Shown: piece after piece, positions 30,467 through 40,052 of the stretch | How positions within the stretch are numbered: the stretch's first letter is position 1 | Layout of the letters: each line of letters begins with the position of its first letter | DNA from: JBCCBV01 sp039033855 | GTDB lineage: Bacteria; Planctomycetota; Phycisphaerae; Phycisphaerales; Phycisphaeraceae | Direction of reading: 5' to 3' | Assembly (NCBI GenBank): GCA_039033855.1 | Contig: JBCCBV010000016.1 | Coordinates: 1 to 64,000, forward strand | DNA length: 64,000 nt | Program-made: the position numbers and the translations under genes | Notes under the pieces: model-generated | What the model saw: the letters and a program-made list of their open reading frames with translations, nothing else | The model's database searches: none | Told to the model about the DNA's origin: nothing

Positions 30467-31063
30467 CTAGGTCAACGTCTTTTTGATCGTGGCGGTCAGC
30501 TGCACTGGCGGGGGCATGAACGCCGGGCTGCCGCCCGCGGGGGGGCCGGGGGCAACCGGCAGGTCGTCGAAGGTACGCATCATCGCCGTTTCGTCGCACG
30601 CGTCGTGCTTGGGGCAGTGCACGCAGTCGGCCCAGACCTTCATGGGCAACCGGCCGCGGTCGACGGTGGCGAAACCGAGCTTCTCGAAGAACGCACGCTC
30701 GTAGGTCAGCGTCATCACCCGACGCACGCCGAGCGCATGGGCGTCGTCCAGACACGCTTGCACCAGCACCCGGCCGAGCCCCTTGCCACGCGCGTCTTTG
30801 GCGACCGCCAGCGAAACCACCTCGGCCAGGTCGGCCCAGACGACAGACAAGCCGCAGCAGCCGACGACGATCTGCTGGGCGTCTTCGACCACGCGGAAGC
30901 CGCGGAGGTTTTCGTAGAGCCAGGCGAGGCTCTTGTGGAGCATCAGTCCGAACTCGGCGGACTCGGCGATGAGTTGTTGCATCGCCGGCACGTCGGCGAC
31001 CACGGCTCGGCGGGGAACGGGAGAGGCGGAGTGCGATGTCGGCGTGGGTTCGGGCGTGGTCAC
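30467..31063 (-). CDS. GNAT N-acetyltransferase, N-acetylglutamate synthase-like
   Basis: A 198-residue acetyl-CoA-dependent transferase. Acetyl-CoA loop: AVAKDARGKGLGRVL. After the GNAT core comes VWADCVHCPKHDACDE, a Cys/His block found in stand-alone N-acetylglutamate synthases (ArgA-like) of several phyla; that would start arginine synthesis. The last 25 residues are Pro-rich. The GTG start is preceded by TAACGT at 6 bases, and this hexamer contains the hscA stop codon. So the gene may be read both with hscA and alone. Assignment to arginine synthesis is inference, since no arg gene is nearby. Confidence 0.75.
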   Translation of the reverse strand: MTTPEPTPTSHSASPVPRRAVVADVPAMQQLIAESAEFGLMLHKSLAWLYENLRGFRVVEDAQQIVVGCCGLSVVWADLAEVVSLAVAKDARGKGLGRVLVQACLDDAHALGVRRVMTLTYERAFFEKLGFATVDRGRLPMKVWADCVHCPKHDACDETAMMRTFDDLPVAPGPPAGGSPAFMPPPVQLTATIKKTLT

Positions 31064-31072
31064 CCCAGCACG

Positions 31073-33163
<2,091 letters not shown>

Positions 33164-33171
33164 GGGCCCAG

Positions 33172-33177
33172 AGTCTA
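33172..33177 (-). promoter_or_regulatory. -10 hexamer for a near-leaderless transcript (hscA)
   Basis: On the minus strand TAGACT, 8 bases, then the ATG at 33163. Confidence 0.45.
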
Positions 33178-33213
33178 GCGCGACCGGCCAGGCCTTCTAT
33201 TGCGGATGCTGTC

Positions 33214-33636
33214 ATGCGGTATGAGATCGAGGTGCAGGACGTGTTTTCCGCGGCGCACGCGCTGAGGCTGCTGGATGGGTCGATGGAGCCGATGCACGGC
33301 CACGACTGGCGGGTCACGGTCTGCCTGGGCGCCGACACGCTCGACGCCATGGAAACGGTGACCGACTTCCACCCGGTGCACGCGGCGCTGGAAACGGTGC
33401 TGGCGCCTTGGCGGAACCAGTGCCTGAACGACAAGCCGCCGTTCTTGGGCGCGGGCGATCACCCCGCAGAGAGCGGGCTGGCGATCAATCCGTCTGCCGA
33501 GCGGGTAGCGCAAGCGGTGGCGGAGGGGCTTGCCGTGGCGCTGTTTGAGGTGGCGCAACCCGAAGCGCCTCGGCCGAGGGTCTTATGGGCCCGGGTGACC
33601 GAGGCGGCGGGCTGCGCCGCGGTGTTCCGGCCTTAG
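33214..33636 (+). CDS. 6-pyruvoyl-tetrahydropterin synthase homolog, PTPS-III type
   Basis: A 140-residue T-fold enzyme with zinc ligands His15 (FSAAHAL), His28 and His30 (MHGHDW). The catalytic Cys of QueD and PTPS, four residues before HGH, is absent; Glu25 stands in ExxHGH. That motif is the mark of PTPS-III enzymes, which replace dihydroneopterin aldolase (FolB) in folate synthesis of some bacteria and Plasmodium. I therefore favour a folate role over queuosine. The conserved NPSAERVA and C-terminal Glu (VTEAAGC) are present. Start at the ATG 33214; hscA is divergent. Confidence 0.8.
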   Translation: MRYEIEVQDVFSAAHALRLLDGSMEPMHGHDWRVTVCLGADTLDAMETVTDFHPVHAALETVLAPWRNQCLNDKPPFLGAGDHPAESGLAINPSAERVAQAVAEGLAVALFEVAQPEAPRPRVLWARVTEAAGCAAVFRP

Positions 33637-33650
33637 CTCAGCGGCCAAAG

Positions 33651-34553
33651 TTAGTCGGGCAGCGGCGCGGGCTCGTCGGACGCTAGCGGGGGCTCGCCCA
33701 AGACCCGGAGCAGGATGTCCGCGGCGATGCGGGGGTCTTTCAGCGCCGAAAGGTGCGGCGAGAGCGTGATGAGCGGCGGGTCGATCCAATGCGGAAAACG
33801 GTCCGACGGGGTGCTGTTGGCCGAACCGACGATGTGGTCGGGCACCACTGCGTAGGCGGTGATTGGATAGCCCAGCCGGGCTTCGAGCACGCCGTGCGGC
33901 GGCGGCTGAGCCTGAGGGGAAATTGCCGGGTCGCCGGCCGTGTCGAGATACAGCAGGAAGTCCGAGCCGGGGCGCATGTCGATGACCCGGTCGTCGAACG
34001 TGGGGATAGGCGCCATCTGAGCGCCGCGGTGCGGGGACGCCACGGTGTACAGCCGGGCGATGCGCAGCAGAGGAAGATCGGGGCTTCGTTCGCGATCGGG
34101 TTGAACGGGCAGCGCGGCGTATCGGGCGACGAGCCCGCCCATGGATAGGCCGACGACATCGACCTCTAGCGGTTGGCCGTGCTCATCGACCCCGAAGCGT
34201 TCGATGACGCGTTCGATCAAGCGCTGCCGGGCGCTCTCCATGGTGAACGCGAACGCCATGTCGATGGGCAGCACGCGGTTGTCGCCGGTGGCCTGCTGGA
34301 CGCGGCGGGCGAAGATCGCCGGACCGAAGCCAGGATCGATCCACCCGCCGACGATGACCAAAGGCCGGTGGAGAGGCCGGGGGTCTTTGCGCAGTTGGGT
34401 GAGCGCGGCGCTGGCCTCACAGGTCTCGACGTCGAACGAGGGATTGGTTTTCGGGAGATAGCAGCCCGTGAGCGATGCCGTCGCGGAGCACATCGCGAAG
34501 ACGCCGGCAAACCTCAGGCAACAGCGCAGGACGGCATACGAGGCGATGGGCAT
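33651..34553 (-). CDS. Lipase-like alpha/beta hydrolase lipoprotein
   Basis: A 300-residue predicted lipoprotein: a hydrophobic signal ends in the lipobox SLTGC near residue 31. The hydrolase fold shows VIVGGWIDPGFG (oxyanion side) and the nucleophile elbow GLSMGG, then SPHRGAQM, typical of triacylglycerol-lipase-like or PGAP1-like proteins. The likely catalytic His is in the DHIVGS or SPHLS region. The ATG at 34553 comes two bases after the T-run of a terminator hairpin, with no Shine-Dalgarno. A TTGACA promoter lies about 100 bases upstream. It converges with the PTPS-III gene. Confidence 0.75.
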   Translation of the reverse strand: MPIASYAVLRCCLRFAGVFAMCSATASLTGCYLPKTNPSFDVETCEASAALTQLRKDPRPLHRPLVIVGGWIDPGFGPAIFARRVQQATGDNRVLPIDMAFAFTMESARQRLIERVIERFGVDEHGQPLEVDVVGLSMGGLVARYAALPVQPDRERSPDLPLLRIARLYTVASPHRGAQMAPIPTFDDRVIDMRPGSDFLLYLDTAGDPAISPQAQPPPHGVLEARLGYPITAYAVVPDHIVGSANSTPSDRFPHWIDPPLITLSPHLSALKDPRIAADILLRVLGEPPLASDEPAPLPD

Positions 34554-34555
34554 AT

Positions 34556-34595
34556 AAAAAAGGCCCGGCAGGAGACAAGCTCCGGCCGAGCCCTT
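34556..34595 (-). terminator. Rho-independent terminator directly before the lipoprotein start
   Basis: On the minus strand the outer stem pairs AAGGGCTCGGC with GCCGGGCCTT, and an inner GGAG/CTCC stem closes on a 5-base loop. Six T follow, then AT and the start codon ATG at 34553. It will stop most transcripts from the promoter at 34654-34681 unless antitermination occurs. Confidence 0.7.
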
Positions 34596-34647
34596 CCGGG
34601 GGCAAGATGAACACGGCGACGTGCGAAGTAAACTTCGTGCCACCGAT
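34556..34647 (-). ncRNA. Candidate small RNA or leader RNA of about 90 nt
   Basis: A TTGACA-16-TACGCT promoter would start near 34647 and the terminator ends at 34556, so the default product is a short RNA. A small perfect hairpin (CGAAGT/ACTTCG) lies near its 5' end, at 34626-34637. No known riboswitch class is recognised. It may be an independent RNA or a terminating leader of the lipoprotein gene. Confidence 0.4.
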
Positions 34648-34653
34648 TACGCA

Positions 34654-34681
34654 AGCGTACACGGCGCCAACTGCATGTCAA
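34654..34681 (-). promoter_or_regulatory. Predicted sigma-70 promoter of the leader RNA/lipoprotein
   Basis: Minus strand: TTGACA (perfect -35), 16-base spacer, TACGCT. The region is AT-rich compared with the window. Confidence 0.5.
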
Positions 34682-34738
34682 GTCGGCAAGACGCTGAACA
34701 CGATTTTTACGCAGGGAATCCCCGACATCGAATCTGAC

Positions 34739-35635
34739 GTGGAAAAGCCGGCGGCAAGGGTGTTCTCGGGGCTCCTGGCGGGGTTGGGCGTGCCTCACGC
34801 ATTCCTGGGCAGGGGCTGGTCTGCGCCACCCTTGGCCGTACCCGGAGCCGGGTCGGAGGCCGGTTTGGACGCGCCTGAATCGCTTCAGCGGTGGCTCGGA
34901 GCGGCCCTGGACGGCGGGCCTGCCGAAGCCAAGGGCCACGCAGTCGCCTGGCTGGGCGACCCGCCTGGGCCGGACACCGATCCGGGCGAGGCCCCTTCGA
35001 TCAGCGGCTCGGACGGGCCTTCAAACTTTTTTTTCGCGTGCCGTGCCATGGCGCGTCCTCGGCAGGTGCACGGGCGGGCGGTGTGGTCGGCGCCGGGGTT
35101 GACCGAGGTGCTCGGAGCGTCGCCGGGCGGGCATCTGCTCGGGCCCGAGGCGGACGCGGTGGTGTCGCGTGACCCCGAGGTGGCGTGTGCGGTGGTGACC
35201 GCCGACTGCGTCCCGGTGCTGCTGGCCGGGGCGGGCGGGGGTTCGGTGGCGGCGGTACACGCGGGTTGGCGGGGGATGCTGGCGGGGGTGATTGAGGCGG
35301 CGGCGGCCCGGCTGGACCGGCCGGTGTCGGCGGCGATCGGGCCCTGCATCACGTCGGGGCGGTTCGAGGTCGGGCCGGAGGTCGCCGAGCAGTTCGACGC
35401 GTCGGTGGTGGTTCGGCCGGCGGGAGCGGCGCGGCCTTACGTCGATTTGGTGGGCGAGGCGGTGCGTCGGCTGCGGGCCGTGGGGGTCGGGTCGATTGAC
35501 CACGGCGGGGCGGGTCATCTGTGCACGTACGACGGCCGGGAGCGGTTCTATTCGTACCGTCGCGAGGTTTCGCACCGGGGCGCGGCGCGGACCGGTCGGA
35601 ACTGGTCGATCCTCGCGCCCCGCCGGCTGGGGTAG
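34739..35635 (+). CDS. pgeF: Peptidoglycan editing factor PgeF (multicopper/laccase-domain purine nucleosidase family)
   Basis: YfiH/PgeF family; members remove wrongly placed L-Ser from peptidoglycan precursors or act on purine nucleosides. Metal-site residues are present: RQVHGRAVW, VTADCVPVL, AAVHAGWRGML and AIGPCI. The start is uncertain. In-frame choices are ATG 34607, GTG 34739 and GTG 34760; I use 34739 because sequence before it is AT-rich and covers the divergent promoter, while conserved sequence begins at VFSGLLAGLGVPHAF. A run of eight T at 35027-35034 encodes FFF just before the first metal motif. The insert of about 100 residues before RQVHG is longer than usual. Confidence 0.82.
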   Translation: MEKPAARVFSGLLAGLGVPHAFLGRGWSAPPLAVPGAGSEAGLDAPESLQRWLGAALDGGPAEAKGHAVAWLGDPPGPDTDPGEAPSISGSDGPSNFFFACRAMARPRQVHGRAVWSAPGLTEVLGASPGGHLLGPEADAVVSRDPEVACAVVTADCVPVLLAGAGGGSVAAVHAGWRGMLAGVIEAAAARLDRPVSAAIGPCITSGRFEVGPEVAEQFDASVVVRPAGAARPYVDLVGEAVRRLRAVGVGSIDHGGAGHLCTYDGRERFYSYRREVSHRGAARTGRNWSILAPRRLG

Positions 35636-35638
35636 TCT
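35633..35638 (+). promoter_or_regulatory. -10 hexamer before the ABC ATPase start
   Basis: TAGTCT, then 9 bases, then the ATG at 35648; it overlaps the pgeF stop codon (TAG). Confidence 0.4.
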
Positions 35639-35647
35639 GTCGGCACG

Positions 35648-36742
35648 ATGACGCCGATCACCATCCAAGCTTTGCGTAAACGATTCGGGTCGACCGCCGC
35701 GGTCGATGGGGTAGACCTCACGATCGAGGGCGGCGAGTTGTTCTTCCTGCTGGGGCCGTCGGGCTGCGGCAAGACGACGCTGCTGCGGATGCTCGCGGGG
35801 TTCGTGGAGCCGGACGAGGGGACGATCCGCTTCGGGCCGGACGACGTCACGCACCTGGCACCGAACAAGCGCGAAACCGGGATGGTCTTCCAGGGCTACG
35901 CGCTGTGGCCGCACATGACGGTGCGTCAAAACGTGCGGTTCGGCCTGGACGTGCGCAAGGTCGGCAAGTCCGAAGCGGACAAGCGCACCGACGCGGCGCT
36001 GGCCAACGTCCGGCTGACCAACGAATCCGAGCGGAAGATCCAGCAGCTCTCGGGCGGTCAACAGCAGCGGGTGGCGCTGGCCCGGGCGCTGGTAGTCGAG
36101 CCGCGGGTGCTGCTGCTGGACGAGCCGCTGTCGAACCTCGACGCCAAGCTACGGCTTGAGATGCGGCAGTCGATCCGCTCGCTGTGCAAGGCTTCTGGCA
36201 TCACCGGTGTGTACGTGACGCACGACCAGCAAGAGGCCCTGGCCATGGCCGACCGGCTGGCGGTGCTCAACCAGGGCAAGATCGTCCAGGTGGGCCCGGC
36301 GGCCGAGGTGTACCGCAAGCCGCGCAGCCGGTTCGTGGCCAGCTTCCTGGGCGAAACCAACTTTGTCTCGGCCGAGATCCGCGGGCGCGAAGAACACAAC
36401 GGCAAGGCCTACGCGGTGCTCGAATCGCCGTTGGGCGAGCTGCGGGCCACGCTCAACGGCGAGGCCACGCCCACCAAGGGCAACGTCACCTGTTCGATCC
36501 GACCCGAGGCGTTCCGCCTGCACGGGCACACCTCGCCCGAAGGGGCGCACCTTTGGAACCGGTTCACGGCCGAGCGCAAGGGCAGCGTCTACCTGGGGTC
36601 GATGGCCCAACACCGCTTCGTGGTCAACGAATCGACCGAGCTGCTGGCGGTGGAACTGAACCCCGAAATCGACGAAGGCCCGGTGGCACCGAGCGCCTCG
36701 ATCGAGGTCGACCCCGACCACGTGGTGGTGCTGGCGGACTAA
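35648..36742 (+). CDS. ABC transporter ATP-binding protein (PotA/FbpC/UgpC type)
   Basis: A 364-residue ATPase of the CUT1/FbpC/PotA class. Walker A GPSGCGKTT at 36-44, Q-loop VFQGYALWPH, signature LSGGQQQR, Walker B LLLDEPLSNLD, and switch His in VTHDQQEA. The last 120 residues are a TOBE-type regulatory region. These ATPases drive import of iron, spermidine, sugars or sulfate. No permease or binding-protein gene is adjacent, so the substrate is open; FNFVSAE-like start of the TOBE region is general. pgeF ends 12 bases upstream. Confidence 0.88.
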   Translation: MTPITIQALRKRFGSTAAVDGVDLTIEGGELFFLLGPSGCGKTTLLRMLAGFVEPDEGTIRFGPDDVTHLAPNKRETGMVFQGYALWPHMTVRQNVRFGLDVRKVGKSEADKRTDAALANVRLTNESERKIQQLSGGQQQRVALARALVVEPRVLLLDEPLSNLDAKLRLEMRQSIRSLCKASGITGVYVTHDQQEALAMADRLAVLNQGKIVQVGPAAEVYRKPRSRFVASFLGETNFVSAEIRGREEHNGKAYAVLESPLGELRATLNGEATPTKGNVTCSIRPEAFRLHGHTSPEGAHLWNRFTAERKGSVYLGSMAQHRFVVNESTELLAVELNPEIDEGPVAPSASIEVDPDHVVVLAD

Positions 36743-36791
36743 CGGCCCGGGGCGCGCGCCCTGAGTCGATCCCCAGGAATGCACGAGAGAG

Positions 36792-37808
36792 TCACGCGGC
36801 CTGGTGCAGGCTGACGCGGTCGCGTCCGCTGCGCTTGCTCTTGTACATGGCCTCGTCGGCAAGGCGCAGGAGCGTGGTGCGGTCGAGGCCGCTATCGGGC
36901 TCGCAGGTGGCCAGGCCGATGCTCAGGGTCAGCAGGTCGGCGGGCACGCCGTCGGGCCTGCCCTTGCCTTGGGCGATGTGCGTGCGGAGTTTTTCGCCCA
37001 GCAGCAGGGCGTCGCGCGAGCTGGTGTCGGGCAGGATGGCCAGGAACTCGTCCCCGCCGAGCCGACAGGCGGCGCCGTGCGAAGGGACCAGCTGTTGCAC
37101 GGTCTGGGCCACCCAAGTGACGCCGAGGTCGCCGGCCTCGTGGCCGTGCTCGTCGTTGAGGGTCTTGAACTTGTCGATGTCGATCATCAGGACCGACAGC
37201 TCGCGGCCGCGGCGCTCGGCGGAGGCCATGGCCTGGTCCAGGCGTTCGATGCCGGCCTTGCGGTTGAAGACCTCGGTCAATGCGTCGTAGTTGGCGATGT
37301 GGTCGAGCTGGTCGTTGAGCACGGCCAGCTCGGCGTTCATCCGGTGGGCGCGGAGGTTCTGGCGGGCCAGGTTGTCTTCGAGCGCGATGATGCGCTGCGC
37401 GGCCTGCAGCCGGGCGTAGAGCTCCGGCGGCGAGCAGGGCTTGTTGATGAAGTCGTCCACGCCGGCCTCGAAGGCCTCGGTGATGACCTTGGAGTCGGTG
37501 CGCCCGGTCAGCATGATCAGGTAGGTAAAGCCCAGGCTCTCGTCGGCGCGGATCTTTTGGGAAACCTCCATGCCGTTGAGCCCGGGCATCTCGCAGTCGG
37601 TCATGACCAGGGGGAAGCGCTGGTTGCGCATGGCGTCGAGGCCGGCCTGGCCGTCGGGCGCCCAGGTCATGGTGTAGCCCTGGCGGCTCAGCAGCCGTTC
37701 GACAAAGCGGGCCACCAGCTTGTCGTCCTCGATGAGCAGGACGGTGTCGCAGCGCGGCGGGGTCGGGGCGGCGGCGTCGATTTCGGTTTCGGCGGGGGCT
37801 TGGGTCAT
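36792..37808 (-). CDS. Response regulator with GGDEF domain (diguanylate cyclase)
   Basis: A 338-residue two-domain regulator. The receiver domain (about 20-140) has acidic pocket EDD, phospho-acceptor Asp71 (MTDCEMPG) and Lys123 (NKPCS). A short coiled helix joins it to the GGDEF domain with intact active site GGDEF at 251-255 and IDIDKFKTLND. It should make cyclic di-GMP on phosphorylation, like PleD without the second receiver. The inhibitory RxxD I-site upstream of GGDEF is missing (PSHG there). Translation is coupled to the small gene upstream by an ATGA overlap. No histidine kinase is nearby. Confidence 0.92.
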   Translation of the reverse strand: MTQAPAETEIDAAAPTPPRCDTVLLIEDDKLVARFVERLLSRQGYTMTWAPDGQAGLDAMRNQRFPLVMTDCEMPGLNGMEVSQKIRADESLGFTYLIMLTGRTDSKVITEAFEAGVDDFINKPCSPPELYARLQAAQRIIALEDNLARQNLRAHRMNAELAVLNDQLDHIANYDALTEVFNRKAGIERLDQAMASAERRGRELSVLMIDIDKFKTLNDEHGHEAGDLGVTWVAQTVQQLVPSHGAACRLGGDEFLAILPDTSSRDALLLGEKLRTHIAQGKGRPDGVPADLLTLSIGLATCEPDSGLDRTTLLRLADEAMYKSKRSGRDRVSLHQAA

Positions 37809-38026
37809 GGCAGGCGGGCTTCGGAGCGGGTCGAGGCGTTGGCGAGCGTGCGGTCGGCGCCCTGGCCGGCGGGGCGCGCCGGTTCGTGGCGCAAGGGGGT
37901 CGCGTCGGTCGTCTGAGCGGCGACAGAAGCCGCCACGGAGGCGGGCGGCTCAAGCAGGGCTCCGGCCAGCACCGGCGTCAGCCAGGCCAGGCCGGCGGCG
38001 ATCCACCATCGTTTTGAGGTTGGCAT
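37805..38026 (-). CDS. Small exported protein coupled to a diguanylate cyclase
   Basis: A 73-residue protein with a typical signal peptide (basic MPTSKRWW, hydrophobic core to about 22) and a mature part of about 45 residues rich in Ala, Thr, Pro and Arg. Start at 38026 has AGGAG 10 bases upstream. Its stop overlaps the GGDEF gene start as ATGA. It could be a periplasmic or membrane partner of the cyclase; I know no family. Confidence 0.6.
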   Translation of the reverse strand: MPTSKRWWIAAGLAWLTPVLAGALLEPPASVAASVAAQTTDATPLRHEPARPAGQGADRTLANASTRSEARLP

Positions 38027-38198
38027 GGTCCGGGGCGCTCCTGAGAGTCGGGCACCCGGTTAAGCGGCGCCTACACGAGGTATCGCCGGTTCGGGGGGCC
38101 GACTTGACCGGCCGGGGAACGAAATGGCCGGGCGTCGGGTTCACGCTCGCAGCGGGCTCGCACACACGCCCGCGAGGGCCGATAGGGTGAAGGTCGTA

Positions 38199-38204
38199 TA
38201 GACT
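38199..38204 (+). promoter_or_regulatory. -10 hexamer upstream of the conserved hypothetical at 38288
   Basis: TAGACT. Transcription would begin near 38211, which is itself an ATG of an out-of-frame 45-codon reading frame overlapping the real start; the leader to 38288 is 77 bases. Confidence 0.4.
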
Positions 38205-38287
38205 CGCCCGATGGCGAGCGACGCCGGGGCCCTGGGCCTTGCGCGTGCGAACTCGCCCCCGCCGACCCGCTTTTTCGAGAGCCGCCC

Positions 38288-39034
38288 ATGGCCACCAGCT
38301 ACGGCGCCTTGTGCTCCGACTTCTACATCAACCAGAAGCTCGCGGTGAAGATGGACCTTCCCTACGAGCGAGAAACGGTCCTGCACTTTTTCGACCGCAT
38401 CCGGCGGACGATCCCCGCGATGAGCCGGTTCCGCCGGTACGAGGGCGAGCTGGCGCTCGAATCCTCCCGCCGAGAATCGCGCTATACCTGGCTGGCGCTT
38501 CGGCAGAACTCGATCCGCTCGGGCAACGTCAACCCCGAAACGATGGAACAGGCGTTTGCGTATCACAAGCTGCTGCTGGAGCAGGCGCCCTATCACCTGA
38601 CGATCAGCCCGCTGGACATCGATCACCTCGAGCTGATGATGGGCTTCGACCTCGAGTGCAAGCGCGACCACGACGACATCGTCCGGCATGCGCTCTATGA
38701 GGGCGGCCCGCTGGGCGAACTGCTGGCCGTGGACAACACCAAGCCGCTGGACGTGCAGCCGGTGGTCGGGCTTCAGCTGACCGATTCGGGGGACAAGCAG
38801 GCGTATTTCGAGGTCAAAACCCGGACCAAGAGCCGTCGGGGCAACGCCCGCAGGTATGCGGATGAACCCATCACGCTGTTCTTGACGGTTCGGCGGTACG
38901 GGCCGATCGACAGCCTGGAGTCCCTGCCGACGGTGTTCGACGAACTGGCCAACGACGCCGAGCAGTTGGCGGCGGACCGGATGGTGCCGCACTTGCTCAC
39001 GCCGATCAGCCGTCAGATCACCAGCAGCGCTTAG
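38288..39034 (+). CDS. Conserved hypothetical protein
   Basis: A 248-residue cytoplasmic protein without signal peptide or membrane segment. Segments such as YGALCSDFYINQKLAVKMDLP and SRFRRYEGELALESS look well constrained, with a helical middle (YHKLLLEQAPYHLTISPLDIDHLELMMGF) and a basic/acidic strand-rich C-half. Codon use and length argue for a real gene. I do not recognise the family and would guess it is restricted to Planctomycetota. It is divergent from the cyclase pair and converges with the CarH-like gene. Confidence 0.75.
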   Translation: MATSYGALCSDFYINQKLAVKMDLPYERETVLHFFDRIRRTIPAMSRFRRYEGELALESSRRESRYTWLALRQNSIRSGNVNPETMEQAFAYHKLLLEQAPYHLTISPLDIDHLELMMGFDLECKRDHDDIVRHALYEGGPLGELLAVDNTKPLDVQPVVGLQLTDSGDKQAYFEVKTRTKSRRGNARRYADEPITLFLTVRRYGPIDSLESLPTVFDELANDAEQLAADRMVPHLLTPISRQITSSA

Positions 39035-39055
39035 CCCCCGGGAGAATCGACACGG

Positions 39056-39943
39056 TCAGGCCGCGTTGGCGTCGCGGGCTTGTTCGCGCAGGAGCTCGGC
39101 GAACTGGGCCATGCTCTCAAGCCGGTGGGCGCCGGCCGGGTCGGCGTCGGACTCGGGCAGGGCCTGACCGCCGACCACCAGGCGGGCGCCGTGACGCGCC
39201 AAGTCTTGGGCGAACTCCGCCAGCGCTTCACGGCCCGGCCAGGCCTCGGGCACCGACCCCGACAGCCACACCAGCTTCGGTTGATGCCGTTCGACCGCGT
39301 GACGCAGGCTGTCCAAAGGCGTGTTGGCGCCCAGGTTGACCGCGTTCCACCCGGCCTCGGCCGCGACCGTAGCGCACATGAGCGACGCAATCGTGTACGC
39401 GTCGCCGGCGGGCGCGCCCCCCACCGCGCAGGGGCGCTGCGTCGATTCGGGGTCGGCGCCGGGGAAACCGGCGATCGCCCGCAGCTGGTTGACCACGGCG
39501 ATGGCGCCGTCGGTGGCCCGGTGCTCGATGAACACGCCCTCGGCGGAGTGGTGCCAAAGCTCGCCGATGTGGTGCATGGCGTGGCGGATCGGCCCGTCGA
39601 AGAGTTCGGTCAGCGGCGCCCCGCCCAGGTAGAGCCGGACCATCATGCCCGTCGCGGCCTGGGTGTCGCCGGCGAGCAGGAGTTCGGTGAGGGCTTCGCT
39701 GGCCTCGGTCGGGCCGCGGACCGCCCGGGGCGTATCGGCCGTGGGCAACCCCAGCAGGTCCGGTCTCACCACGCTGAGCTCGGCGTCGCGGATGAAGCGT
39801 ACGGCCTCGTTGACCGCGATCCGCCGATGGCCCCCGGCCGTGCGAGAGACGTTTAACCGACCGGAGTCGGCCCACCGCTTAAGCGAAGATTCGCTCACGC
39901 CCACGGCCTGGGCCAAATCTCGGGGGGAAAGGCTCGCTTTCAT
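39056..39943 (-). CDS. MerR-family regulator with CarH-like B12-binding domain
   Basis: A 295-residue regulator. The N-terminal MerR winged helix (about 4-55; LAQAVGVSESSLKRWADSGR, GGHRRI) is followed by a four-helix B12 cap (about 78-160) and a Rossmann-like B12 domain (170-290). The cap has Trp130-His131 and Glu140-His141, i.e. W-x9-EH, the signature of the light sensor CarH, where the same positions shield adenosylcobalamin. But the E/D-x-H-x-x-G motif giving the lower axial His is DAYTIA here, with Tyr183 for His. So B12 may be held differently or lost. Start has GGAG 9 bases upstream. trmB is divergent; no carotenoid gene is in the window. Confidence 0.82.
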   Translation of the reverse strand: MKASLSPRDLAQAVGVSESSLKRWADSGRLNVSRTAGGHRRIAVNEAVRFIRDAELSVVRPDLLGLPTADTPRAVRGPTEASEALTELLLAGDTQAATGMMVRLYLGGAPLTELFDGPIRHAMHHIGELWHHSAEGVFIEHRATDGAIAVVNQLRAIAGFPGADPESTQRPCAVGGAPAGDAYTIASLMCATVAAEAGWNAVNLGANTPLDSLRHAVERHQPKLVWLSGSVPEAWPGREALAEFAQDLARHGARLVVGGQALPESDADPAGAHRLESMAQFAELLREQARDANAA

Positions 39944-40040
39944 TCCGGAAACACTCCAGTGGTCGGGACGCTTTCGTTCCAACCCGCTAAAACGTCCAAT
40001 TCGGGCATTCTAGCCGCCGAGTCCAGCCTTTCAGGGTAAG

Positions 40041-40046
40041 TACCAT
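40041..40046 (+). promoter_or_regulatory. -10 hexamer for a leaderless transcript (trmB)
   Basis: TACCAT, then 6 bases, then the ATG at 40053. Confidence 0.5.
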
Positions 40047-40052
40047 CCGGTC

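Noticed and set aside
34607..34738. Upstream start of pgeF at ATG 34607
   Set aside because: The stretch is AT-rich, lies over the divergent promoter, and the peptide before VFSGLL has no match to the family. Not excluded completely.
34990..35034. Terminator-like GGCCC/GGGCC stem followed by eight T inside pgeF
   Set aside because: Only a 5-bp stem, a 20-base loop, and 7 bases between the stem and the T-run; it lies in conserved coding sequence.
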